DNA from: Palsa-504 sp963808315
GTDB taxonomy: Bacteria > Actinomycetota > Actinomycetes > Streptosporangiales > Streptosporangiaceae
Reading direction: 5' to 3'
Assembly: GCA_963808315.1 (NCBI GenBank)
Contig: CAWEFK010000004.1
Span: forward strand, 62,001 to 126,000
Length of the DNA: 64,000 nucleotides
Below are positions 9,886-19,244 of this stretch, piece after piece; position 1 is the stretch's first letter; each line of letters begins with the position of its first letter. The notes below the pieces were generated by a model, which was not told where the DNA came from, did no database searches, and worked only from the letters and a program-made list of their open reading frames with translations. The translations under genes and the position numbers were made by a program.

Positions 9886-10565
9886 TCACCATGGATCGAG
9901 CCGGGCCGCGGCGTAAGGATCGCCGGCCGGGACGTGACCGGCCGGATGCAGCGCTGCGCTCAGCCGCTGCAGGGCCAGCCGCTGGCAGTCGCACATCGAG
10001 CCAAGCTCCGCCGCCGTCATGTTCGCGTACACCGCGGGTAGCCCTGGCCGCCAGCAGGAGCAGCATCGCCGCGGCCGTCACGGCCCGGCCCCCGCCCACG
10101 TCGTCGTGCAGGTATACCGAGGCCCCGCCCTCGGTATGGCCGCGCATGAAGGTGGCCAGCTCACGCAGCTGGGGCCACGTCGGGGCCGTTTTCGGGGCCA
10201 CCGGCAGGTACAGGTAGCCCTGGTGCAGGCTGGCCGCCGTCACCTGCTCGGCGACATCGGGGCCGCCCAGGTTGACGACTCCGTCCACCTTCAGGTCGGC
10301 CGCGAAGCTCCTCCAGATCGGTGTCGGTCCGGGAGGCCCCGATCAACAGGCCCGACGTCACGACATATTCGGGCGGGGTGAGCGTAGCGACGCTGACCAC
10401 CTTCTGCGCGACCAGGATTTTCGCCAGGCCGAGCAGGAGGATCAACACGAGCGCGAGCGCGTACCTGCGGGCCAGGACCCAGCCGGACAGCCGGCCGCCC
10501 GCGCCGATGGCCGGGCTCACCCGGCCCGACGGCCCGGGCGGGCGGATCTCAGGCAACGCTCTCAT
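9886..10565 (-). CDS. Membrane-anchored dual-specificity-phosphatase-like protein lacking catalytic Cys
   Basis: An N-terminal membrane helix (ALALVLILLLGLAKILVA) is followed by a phosphatase-type core (VDGVVNLGGPDVAEQ, LPVAPKTAPTWPQL) and the P-loop HDDVGGGR. The DSP/PTP consensus is HCxxxxxR; here spacing and Arg are kept, but the nucleophilic Cys is Asp. That points to a pseudophosphatase that binds rather than cleaves. Frame breaks near 10312 and about 10045 to 10060 split it; the C-terminus ends in YAAARLDPW. The start overlaps the upstream glycosyltransferase stop by 17 bases. Within the operon it could act as a regulatory scaffold for polysaccharide synthesis (inference). Confidence 0.6.
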
Positions 10566-11760
10566 CCCCTGTTTCCTCTGTTCCCTCCGTCACGCCCCGC
10601 CGGGCCGCGCCCGCCAGCAGCGACAGGGTGCGCTCGGCCGACCGGGCCCAGGTGTGCCTGGCCGCGATGGCTGCCCGCGCTCGCGCAGGTCCTGCGCGAC
10701 GTCAGGGTCGGTAAGCACCCGGTCAAGGGCCTGGATCCAGGCGCCGGTCTGCCGGGCGGGCACGATCAGCGAACCGCCGGCCGCGACCTCCTGGACGGCC
10801 TCGGCGTCGCTCGCCACCACGGCCAGGCCCGCCGCCATGGCCTCGAGGACCGGCATCCCGAACCCCTCGACCAGCGAGGGGTAGGCGAACACGGCCGCGT
10901 TCGCGTACAGGTCAAGCAGCGCCTCGTCCGGCAGGCCGGGGAAGCGGTACACCAGGTCGGACACGCCGAGCGCCGTCGCCAGCGCCCCGACCTCGTCGGG
11001 GAACCTGGGATCGGACTGGCCGACGAGAACGAGCCCGAGACCCGGGTGGCCGGCCCGCAGCGCCGACATGGCGGCCACCAGGACGCGCTGGTTCTTGTGC
11101 GGACGCTGCGCTCCGACGTGCAGGATGTAGCGATCGGGCAGGCCGAGTCCGGCGGGCCTGGACCGGCCGCGCAGCGCGAAGAACTGGGCGCCCACGCCGT
11201 GCGGCAGGACCGCGGTGTCCGGGAGCTCGGCCCCGTAGAACCGGCGGATGTCGCGCCGGGCCGCCTGGGACGGGGTCGCGAGCGCGGCGGCGGAACCGAT
11301 GGCCAGCCGGGTCGCCGTGCGGTACGCCAGCGAGAAGGCCGACGGGCCGCGGGCGGCGGCGTCCCGCTCGAACACGCAGTCGTGGATCAGCGAGACGACG
11401 GAGACCCGGCCGGCCAGGAGGGGGGTGCTGAGGTGATAGGGGATGAAAACCACATCCGGCTGCGCACTCAGCACGGCTCGGGCCAGCAGCCACTGGGACC
11501 GAAGGGACACCACCGGCACCCGGGACGGCAACGCCCGGACCGTGCGGCGGGTTATCAGCTCAGTTGACGTCGAGCCGGCCGCCGTCCGGGCTGTACAGGA
11601 CGACGAGCTCCACGTCGCGCAGGCTCAGCTCGCGCAGCAGCTCATAGGTGTACCTGCCGATGCCGTGGTAGCGGTCCTGCATGACCCGGCCGTCCACCAG
11701 GATGCGCAGCGAGCGCGCCGAGCTGGCGCGCGGGGCCGCCACGGGCGCCGCGGGGCTCAC
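10549..11760 (-). CDS. GT4-family glycosyltransferase, frameshifted
   Basis: N-terminal signature ILVDGRVMQDRYHGIGRYTY, then HVGAQRPHKNQ and PSLVEGFGMPVLEAMAAG (GT4 nucleotide-sugar site with the E-x7-E motif). The gene starts at GTG 11760, overlapping the stop of the flippase gene as GTGA. The frame shifts near 11562, where the N-terminal part would otherwise stop after GGRLDVN, and again near 10675. The corrected C-terminus ends at 10549 within the start of the phosphatase-like gene. Corrected length is about 403 residues, typical of mannosyl- or rhamnosyl-type GT4 enzymes. Exact sugar cannot be told. Confidence 0.8.
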
Positions 11761-14700
11761 CAGCTGCCTTCCGCCGCGGCGGCCAGTCGGCGGCGGCTCG
11801 GAGACCGGCGGCGGGCCACCGCGATGACCCTGGTCACGTACAGGAATAGGGCCACCCCCAGGTCGATCACGAACGGTTCCGCCGAGGTGGGCTGGGCCGG
11901 TCCCAGCGGAGACGGGTTGGGCAACGGCGCCGGCGGTTGGGGGCGGCGGGCCCGGCCGGGCACGGTCAGCACCTTCGCCGCCAGGACGGCCGGGGTGACC
12001 GTCGCCGCGTGGACGGTCCCGCCCGCGCTTGGCACCTCGAGGACGACGTCGGCGAAGGCCTGGCCGATGACGGCCCCGGGCCGCGCCGCCCGGCGGCCCG
12101 GGCAGCGCGCCCGGCGGCCCGAGCGGTTCGCCGAACCGGCGGACGGCGGCCGCGTAGCTGCTTGCGCTGTCCTGCTGGCCGTCCAGGTAGGCGCGTGAAA
12201 TCGACGGGTTCGTCAGCCAGCCGGGCCGCTGCGCCGCCGTGGCCTGCGGGTCGACCGGGGGCAGGCCCGCCCGGCGGTACGCGGCGGGCGAGCTCGTCGC
12301 CAGCATGGCCACGATGGGCAGCGCGCTGACCGCCGGGCGGGCCGTGGCCGTGGAACGGGCGGCCGTCGAGCTGGTGGCCGGGGCGGCCGCCAGCACCGCG
12401 CCGTCGGTGAGCTGCTCGTAGCTACCCTGGCCCGCGGCCGTGACCTGGCTCAGCGGGGCGCCGAGCACCCCCTTGCCGCCGAGCGCCTGATATTCGGAGT
12501 AAAAGGAACCGTGGGTTCCGTTCGTCACGGTGTACCCCCCGCAGTCTGAACCGATCGTGCTGACGTACTGACCGCCCGCGATGTCGACCACGTCCGCGAC
12601 CGGGTCATACGGGCTGGCCGGCACGTACCAGAGCTGCACCGTCCGGTAGACCTGGCTGGGGAAGTCGGCCAGCCGCCTGCCGTGCGCCGTGATCCAGCCC
12701 GCCAGCGCCGGGCTCATGTTGCCCGTCCGCTCGGTGGCGTCGGTGGGCGAGAGGATGAAGTAGTGCACGCCGTCGGCGAGCGCAGCGGGCCCGACCGAGA
12801 AGTCCGAGAAGAAGCGGCCGTCCAGCAGGTAGGAGTACTTCTCGGCGTCGCCGCTGGCGTTGATCGCGGCGCAGGCGGGCAGCTTGCCGGCGATGAACTG
12901 GTCCACCAGCACCACGCCGTCGCTGGCGCCGCCGTAGTTGGTGAGCCAGCTGGCGCCGGACAGCCCCGCCAGGCCCGCCAGGCAGAGCGCCGCGGTCACC
13001 TGCGGCCGCCGGGAGACCCGGGCCGGGCCGACGAGCAGGCGCGCTCGGTGGCATCGGGTGCGGCGGAGCCAGCCGGCCAGCAGCGCGTCCGCGAGCAGCA
13101 CGCTGCCGACGATGCTGGCCGGGAGCAGGTAGACGAAGAACTGCTCGTTCAGGGTGCCGATGGCCACGATGTAGGCGCCGAAGACGTAGCTGGCCAGCAG
13201 CCACGCCAGCAGGAAGTTCCCGCTGGAGGTGTTGGTCCTGCTCCAGCACCAGACCAGCGCGGCGGCGCCGACCGCGAGCACGATGTAGCTGCTCGAATAC
13301 TCTTCGACCGAGCGAAGCACGGCGCCGACCAGGGACACGCCCGGCATGTTGAGGCCGGTGATCTGCTCCAGGCCGACGAGCCGCTGCAGCGTCGAGGTCT
13401 GAACGTCCACGAAGGAGCCGGCCATGGTGAGCTCGACGGCCCACAGGAAGAACAACCCTCCGAAGCCGGCCGCGATCCCGAGCGCGGCCAGCGAGCGGCG
13501 CAGCAGCGGCCAGTTGTGCTCGGCGAACGCGAACAGCGTCGGCACCGCGACCAGGCAGAACGTTATCTCGTTGGTCAGCAGGGCGAGGCCGCCGAGCAGG
13601 CCGGTGACGGACACGTAGACCAGCGCCCTGCGGTCACGCAGGTGCCAGGCCGCGTGCAGGGTGACCAGGCTGACGCACAGCGCGAAGGGCTCGATCACGT
13701 CCTGGCGGTCATACCGGACCAGGACGGGGTCAAAGGCGGTGACGACGGCGATGACGCCGGTCACCAGCCGGCGGCGCCGGGGGCTGGCCGCGCCGGCCAG
13801 CCGGTAGGCCAGGGCCGCGACCAGCAGGATGTCCGCCATGCCGACCGAGGCGGCGAGCACGCGGGCGGCCCGGATGGCCGGAGCGACCGCGCCCGAGGCG
13901 TGCCCGGTGAAGCGAAGCCAGGCCCCTTGCAGCAGGAACATCAGCGGCGGATGAACGAACAGCGGCTGGTTGTCCAGCGTCAGGTGCCAGCCCAGGGCAA
14001 TCTGCTGGGCCGCGAAGGTGTAGGCGGCCTCGTCGTAGAGCACGTCCGGGCTGGTGAACAGGTTGTACAGCATGGCGACGGCCGCGACACCGGCGCAGAA
14101 CGCGGCCAGGCACCAGTCGGCGTCCCACCATGGCGCGGCGCGCCGCCGGCGGAGCAGGCCGGTCACGAAGCCGATGTCCGTATCCGTGATCAGCCGCATC
14201 CGGCGGGCCGGAAGGACGAAAAGGAGGGTGCCCGCCGCGATCAGGGCCCAGGCGGCCGGGATCGGCGCGAGCCCGGCCACGGCGAAGATGGCCGCGGTGG
14301 GAGCGAGCCCGAGGCCGTAGGCGGCCAGCTGCCGGAGCGAGGGCAGCCTGGCCTGAACGGCCCTGAGGTAGAGCGGCAGCAGCAAGATGACGCTCAGATA
14401 GCTCGCCAGCAGGTAGGAGTAGGCCGCGCCCAGGGCACCGAAGCGAGGCACCAGGGTCACCAGGCCCGCCACTTCGGTCACCACCGCGAGGGGCATCAGC
14501 CGCCCCACCTGACGTCCGTGGCCGGTGGCGAACAGGCTCTTCACCAGCGTGTTCGTCATCAGCGCCCCGAGCGTTCCCGCGGCCAGCACCCGGAGCAGCG
14601 CGTAGGCGGCGGCCTGCGCGTACTGGTGCGGCAGGAGCGACCGCACCACCGGTCCCGGGGCGGCGAACAGCGCGACCTGAACCGGGATGATCAGCAGCGG

Positions 14701-15639
14701 CACCCACCGGGCGGCCGCCACGAACCAGCGGTGCTTGTCCCGCCGGGACCGGCTGGCGGCGATGAAGGGGAAAACGGCGTCGGCGAGGGCGTCGCTGACG
14801 TAGAAGCTGGCCCGGGCGAGCAGGCCGCAGGCCTGGTAGCCCGCGAGCACCGCGGCCGTCACCCCGGCGGCCCGGCCGGCCACCTCCAGGCCGAGCAGGT
14901 CCGCGGTGATGAGGAAGGTCACCGAGGCGGACGCGAACCAGATCGAGCCGGAGTCGGCCAGGAAACTGAAGCTGGCCAGCGGGCCGCGGCCGGGCAGCAG
15001 TCCCTGGCAGGTCCGCACGCCGATCAGCACGGACCCCGCGGTGCCGAGAAGGAAGCTGAGCACGACCCCGGCCGGCCCGGTGTGCAGCCCGGCCACGAGC
15101 ACCGCGGCGGCCACGCACTTGAACAGGATCTCCCCGCCCTGCATCGTGCCCAGCCCGGCGAACCTCCGGCTGCCCTGCGCCACCCCGGCCAGGGTGCTGT
15201 TCACGGCCAGCATGACGATCTCCACGGCCACGAACAGGTCGAGGACCACCGATCCGGTGGGGACAAGCCGCGGGCCGGACAGTTGCGTGGCCATGAAGGC
15301 CGTGCCCAGCACGAGCCCGAGGCCGAGATTGGCGATCAGCGCCGTCCGGAACTCCGGCTTAGCCGCCTGCGGGTCCCCGTGGGTCTTCGCGACCCGGATG
15401 GCGAGCGCCCACGGCAGGCCGGCCGAGAGCAGCCCGGAGGCGAGCAGCAGCACGTTCTGAGCCGCGCTGACGATGCCGAACCTCGCGGGCACCAGGAGCC
15501 AGGCGAGCCCGATGCCGAAGGCGTAGTTGAGCAGGGCTCCCGCGGCGAAGCGCGTGACCAGGATCACGCCGCCCGCGGCGGCCGACGTTTCACCGCGGAC
15601 GCGGCTCGGCCGCGCCCGGCGCGGAGCCAGTGTGCTCAA
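11757..15639 (-). CDS. Polysaccharide flippase fused to GT-C glycosyltransferase, with LGFP-like repeat
   Basis: A very long membrane protein of about 1294 residues. Residues about 20-490 form a MATE/Wzx-type lipid-linked oligosaccharide flippase with about 12-14 helices. After a short linker (LLRRRRAAPWWDADW) a GT-C domain of the PMT/ArnT (GT39-like) type begins, with the DE motif in DVLYDEAAYTF and HPPLMFLLQG. It is followed by an extracytoplasmic part containing an LGFP-like repeat (ALGGKGVLGAPLSQ), a Ser/Ala/Thr-rich linker and a final helix (LGVALFLYVTRVIAV). One frame break near 12085 separates the last part. The TTG start overlaps the upstream gene stop (TTGA). No stop or start separates the two enzyme halves, so the fusion looks genuine. 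It could couple export of a lipid-linked glycan to its outer-face glycosylation. Confidence 0.75.
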
Positions 15640-16898
15640 CGGCCAAGCTCGGCGGTGCTCGGCGACATCTCGGGCACGGGTACCTGGTGCAGACCAGGCC
15701 GCGAGCCGTTCTGCGGATCGGCGGCCAGCGCCGAGACCGGCTCGTCGAGCTCCGGCAGGCTCCTGAGCCCGTGCAGCCGGGCGTAACGGCCGCGGACGGC
15801 CTCCAGCAGGACCCCCTCATAGGAGGTGACGCAGCGGTCCCAGGTGAGCGCCTGGCTGGCGTGCCTGGACGCGTCCTGGAGGCGCTCAAGCTGCACCGGG
15901 TCCCGGGCCAGCCCGCGCAGGGCCGCCCGCAGGGCGACCGGGTCTCCGGGGCGCACGACCAGGCCGGTCGGGCCGGCCAGGTCCCGGACACCCGGCAGGT
16001 CGGACGCCACCGGGACGCAGCCGGCCGCCATGCCCTCGATCAGCACCAGCCCGAAGGCCTCCGCGCGGGTGACCGAGGGCAGCACCACGACGTCGTTGAT
16101 CGCGTACTGGTGCTGTCGCTCCGCGTCGGACAGCCGCCCGGTGAACCAGGCGTTGGCCACCCCCAGCCGGTCCGCGAGGCGCCGGTAACGGGCGAGCTCG
16201 GCGCCGTCTCCCACCAGCGTGAGCTTCAGCCAGGGCTGGCCGGCCGCGGCGGCCAGCAGCGTGTCCACTCCCTTGTACGGCCGCATCTGCCCGACGAACA
16301 GCACGTTCAGGTCGCCGGAGGACGGCCGGACCCGGAACGGCGACGGCTGCTGCGGATCGGTCCCCCACGGTATGGACCGGACCATGGGGCCGTAGCGGCT
16401 TTGATGCTGACGGGCGTAGTGCGGGCTGCTGGCCACGATCCGGTCAGCGGCCCGCAGGGCCAGGCTCTGGTGGAGCTTGTTGTAGCGCGTTGACATCCGG
16501 ACGGCGCCCTGGATGTCGATCGGGGAATGATGGGTATAAACGATGGCCGGCCGGGCATAAGGTGGCAGCCGGCTGGTCAGCCAGAGAAAGGCGTCGCTCA
16601 TCGTGGGTACCGGCCCGTGCACGTTGACCACGTCGAAATACCGGAGCTGGGGAGCAATCTGCGGCCAGTGGGCGACGAGGAAGGATAGCCGCCACTCGCC
16701 GAACGCGACCCGGCGGATCTGGGTACAGGAAAGCACCCGGACGCGATGCTCGCGGGCGATAAGCCCGGTCGCCAGCCGGTCGATGCAGGTGGAAATCCCG
16801 GAAACAATGGGCGGGGCCTCGGAGGTCACAATCAGGATGTCGAGCGGACGCCGATGGACATCGCCGCCCGCCGCTTCCGCCCGCAGATGAGCGCTCAT
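15636..16898 (-). CDS. GT4-family glycosyltransferase
   Basis: An intact 420-residue GT-B glycosyltransferase and first gene of the polysaccharide operon. The donor-domain features include LNVLFVGQMRPYKGVDTLL and SVTRAEAFGLVLIEGMAAG with the E-x7-E motif. The acceptor domain starts PLDILIVTSEAPPIVSGIST. The stop overlaps the next gene start. It probably adds an early sugar to the lipid-linked repeat unit at the cytosolic face. The C-terminal 45 residues are hydrophilic and not part of the fold. Confidence 0.9.
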   Translation of the reverse strand: MSAHLRAEAAGGDVHRRPLDILIVTSEAPPIVSGISTCIDRLATGLIAREHRVRVLSCTQIRRVAFGEWRLSFLVAHWPQIAPQLRYFDVVNVHGPVPTMSDAFLWLTSRLPPYARPAIVYTHHSPIDIQGAVRMSTRYNKLHQSLALRAADRIVASSPHYARQHQSRYGPMVRSIPWGTDPQQPSPFRVRPSSGDLNVLFVGQMRPYKGVDTLLAAAAGQPWLKLTLVGDGAELARYRRLADRLGVANAWFTGRLSDAERQHQYAINDVVVLPSVTRAEAFGLVLIEGMAAGCVPVASDLPGVRDLAGPTGLVVRPGDPVALRAALRGLARDPVQLERLQDASRHASQALTWDRCVTSYEGVLLEAVRGRYARLHGLRSLPELDEPVSALAADPQNGSRPGLHQVPVPEMSPSTAELGR

Positions 16899-17279
16899 TT
16901 GATGGTCCTGCGCTCGGTGGCCCGCCCTAGGTAGCTTAGTCTCGTCCTGCGGCCGATACCGAAATGGCGCCCAGCGGAGACCTCATGCACGCTCCAAAGG
17001 TGGCGATACGCCATTAATGCCCCCCATCTTGAGTTAACTGCCCGGTTTGATCGGGAAAGCGCGATTCGACGGCCTGGGACTAGTCGGAGCCTTTTCCTCC
17101 ATAAAGCCGCAGATTTCTCGGGCCTTTACGCTCACCATTTTCCCACCCTATAGCCCTGGTCACCTACAGTTCCAGTAAAGCTACTAAAAGTAGCTGGATG
17201 GCCTGCTTGCACCCCTCCAGCCCCACTCGCATCAGACGGCTCAGCCGATGGCCGTCTGGGTGAATTGCTCGGGGAATGC
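16899..17279. promoter_or_regulatory. Leader region of polysaccharide operon with 17-bp palindrome
   Basis: This 381 bp holds no convincing gene. It is AT-richer than its surroundings and contains AGCTACT-AAA-AGTAGCT (17179-17195), a perfect 7-bp inverted repeat. It lies downstream of the KaiC-like gene and upstream of the polysaccharide operon, so it probably holds that operon's promoter and an operator. Confidence 0.5.
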
Positions 17280-18761
17280 TCAGGAACGCTTGGCCGGCGC
17301 CGGGATGGTGACGTTAGGGAGATAAACCGGATCCTGGGCTCGCAGCGCGCTCCAGCCGAGCCGTCCGCTGACTCCGTCGAGCTTGTCCCCGATGACGAGT
17401 CCTTTATCGGAGATAAAGGCGTTGTTCAGGGTCATCTTGTGCGCACTGTTCCGCATCTTGACGACGTTGAGCGCGCGGCCGAGCGTGGACTGCTCCTCGA
17501 TGTACCGCAGGTCGATGACGTTGTCGAACAAGAACATGAGCCCTTCCAGCGACTGGGCGGTAATCCCGCTGCCGGTCGTCTCGCTGGTGGCCAGCAAGGA
17601 GACGTCGGCCGCCCGGATGAGCCCGACCAGGCTGCGCATATAAGCGGGGAAACGGTTCCATTCCCGGTCGGCCAGGACCAATTCGGCCAGGCTGTCGACG
17701 GCGATGCGGCTAATCGGGTGCTCGGCCAGGTTCATCCGCACGGCGTTCGCCAGCACGTCCAGGTCAAGGTCGCCCATCGAGACGTAAGAGATCACCAGGT
17801 GCCCGGAGGCCCGGGCGGCCGCGAGGTCCCATCCGAAGGTCGCGCCCATGTCGACGAGATTATCGACGGTGTCCTGGAACGTGACGAACAGGCAGTGCTC
17901 TCCCTCGGCCAGTCCCTGGGCGATCCAGCCCATGCCCAGGGTCGTCTTGCCGACGCCGGAAGGTCCCATGACCAAGGTGGCGTCACCTCGCCTCATCCCG
18001 TCGGGCATCAGTTCATCCAGGCCCTCGATTCCGCTGCGCATCCGGCTGGACAGCGGCTTGGAGTGGGCCGGGGCGAGGGTCTCTATCCGGGGATAGACCC
18101 GGATGCCGCCCGCGCCGATCCGGAAGGTGTGCTTGCCGGGCACGTGGCTCCCGCCGCGCATCTTCACCACCCGCAGCGACCGCCGGTCAATCGGCTCGCG
18201 GACCTGGTATTCGAGCTGGATGATGCCGTCGGCCAGGGAGAACTCGATACCGCTGCCCAGCTCCTGGGGAGTGTATTCGCCCACAAGCAGCAGCACCGCG
18301 TTGGTTTCCGCGAAGCTGGCGTTCAGGTCGTACAAGGCGCCGCGCAGTTCGCGCTCGTCGACGAAATCGCTCAGCATCTTGGCGCTGTCGAGCACCACCA
18401 CCGCCGGCTCTTCCGCCAGCGTTTTCCGCACGATCTCGGTGACCATGGGCGTCAGCCCGTCCGGGCGGCCGGGCCGCAGGAAGTCACCCAGGTGGATGTG
18501 CTCGACCCGGGAGCCCAGGGCCCCGGCATCGAAGAAGGTGAACGGTTCCAGGTGCCGGACGAGCTTGGTGTGGGGCTCGGACACGGTCGTGTAGTACACG
18601 CTCTTGTGCTCGGCGGTCCCCAAAGCGAAGCACACCTGCTGGGCCAGGATCGTCTTGCCCGTCCCCGGCGCACCCGCCACCACCACGACCGCGCCCGGCT
18701 CCAGGCCGCCGTCGAGCACCAGATCCAGCCCGGCGACGCCGGTATTAATGCGCTTCACCAT
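17280..18761 (-). CDS. KaiC-like double RecA-domain ATPase
   Basis: A 493-residue protein with two tandem RecA/KaiC domains. Walker A motifs are GAPGTGKT (30-37) and GPSGVGKT (266-273), and a Walker B-type strand is VVVLDS in domain 1. In cyanobacterial KaiC a Glu pair follows the next strand in each domain. Here domain 1 has SE in TTVSEPH and domain 2 has QD in VTFQDTVDN, so domain 2 may be catalytically weak. The C-terminal region keeps KaiC-like ATSETTG and LGRALNVVKMR. There is no kaiA or kaiB nearby; non-cyanobacterial KaiC homologues usually act in signalling. Its start overlaps the response-regulator gene by 17 bases, so the two are cotranscribed. Confidence 0.9.
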   Translation of the reverse strand: MVKRINTGVAGLDLVLDGGLEPGAVVVVAGAPGTGKTILAQQVCFALGTAEHKSVYYTTVSEPHTKLVRHLEPFTFFDAGALGSRVEHIHLGDFLRPGRPDGLTPMVTEIVRKTLAEEPAVVVLDSAKMLSDFVDERELRGALYDLNASFAETNAVLLLVGEYTPQELGSGIEFSLADGIIQLEYQVREPIDRRSLRVVKMRGGSHVPGKHTFRIGAGGIRVYPRIETLAPAHSKPLSSRMRSGIEGLDELMPDGMRRGDATLVMGPSGVGKTTLGMGWIAQGLAEGEHCLFVTFQDTVDNLVDMGATFGWDLAAARASGHLVISYVSMGDLDLDVLANAVRMNLAEHPISRIAVDSLAELVLADREWNRFPAYMRSLVGLIRAADVSLLATSETTGSGITAQSLEGLMFLFDNVIDLRYIEEQSTLGRALNVVKMRNSAHKMTLNNAFISDKGLVIGDKLDGVSGRLGWSALRAQDPVYLPNVTIPAPAKRS

Positions 18762-19116
18762 GGTCCACCCCTTCAGTTTTCAACAGGCCGTTCGCGACTT
18801 CGGCGAGATGGCGCCACGCGTACGGCTTGGCCACGACCGCATCCGCGCCCTCGGCGAGATGGACATCACCGCTCGCCGCCAGGATCGGAATGCCCGCCGT
18901 GGCGGGCTCGGAGCGCAGCCGCCAGATGAGCTCGGGACCGTCCATGACCGGCATCATCATGTCGGTCACCACCAGATCGGGCCGGGACTCGGCCACCGCC
19001 CGCAGCGCGGCGGCTCCGTCACTAGCATCGGAAACCTCGTGCCCGGCTCGTTCGAAGATCCGCCGGAGCAGGAGCCGATGAGCCGGTTCGTCGTCGACGA
19101 CCAGGATCTTGGCCAA
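18745..19116 (-). CDS. Single-domain response regulator (CheY-like)
   Basis: A receiver domain alone: the acidic pair in ILVVDDEP, phosphoacceptor Asp in VVTDMMMPVMDG and the conserved Lys in VVAKPYAW. Start set at TTG 19116, giving an N-terminus LAKILVVDDEP that is canonical for the family, with AGGGAG about ten bases upstream; GTG 19146 is an alternative. With no output domain it must act through a partner. The overlap with the KaiC-like gene makes that ATPase the obvious candidate, and the PAS kinases at 2.9-8 kb possible phosphodonors (inference). Confidence 0.9.
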   Translation of the reverse strand: MAKILVVDDEPAHRLLLRRIFERAGHEVSDASDGAAALRAVAESRPDLVVTDMMMPVMDGPELIWRLRSEPATAGIPILAASGDVHLAEGADAVVAKPYAWRHLAEVANGLLKTEGVDHGEAH

Positions 19117-19244
19117 CCGAACGTCGCTCCCTTCACGTGTCGTCACTATGGGTATGTGGGGCGCGCCGAACCGCCCGCGCTCGCCCTGGTGCGGGCCGGC
19201 CACGGATTACGGCGGCCCCGACGGGACCGGCGGCCGCCGTTACC

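Noticed and set aside
12682..15786. Long plus-strand ORF of about 1034 codons
   Set aside because: It lies exactly antisense to the flippase-glycosyltransferase fusion, is Arg/Gly/Gln/His-rich and has no family similarity; an artefact of high GC.
17280..18761. A full circadian clock locus
   Set aside because: No kaiA or kaiB homologue is present in the window and the catalytic Glu pairs are altered; only a KaiC-like signalling ATPase can be claimed.
17265..18929. Plus-strand ORF of 554 codons opposite the KaiC-like gene
   Set aside because: The minus strand encodes clear RecA motifs; the plus frame is low-complexity shadow sequence.
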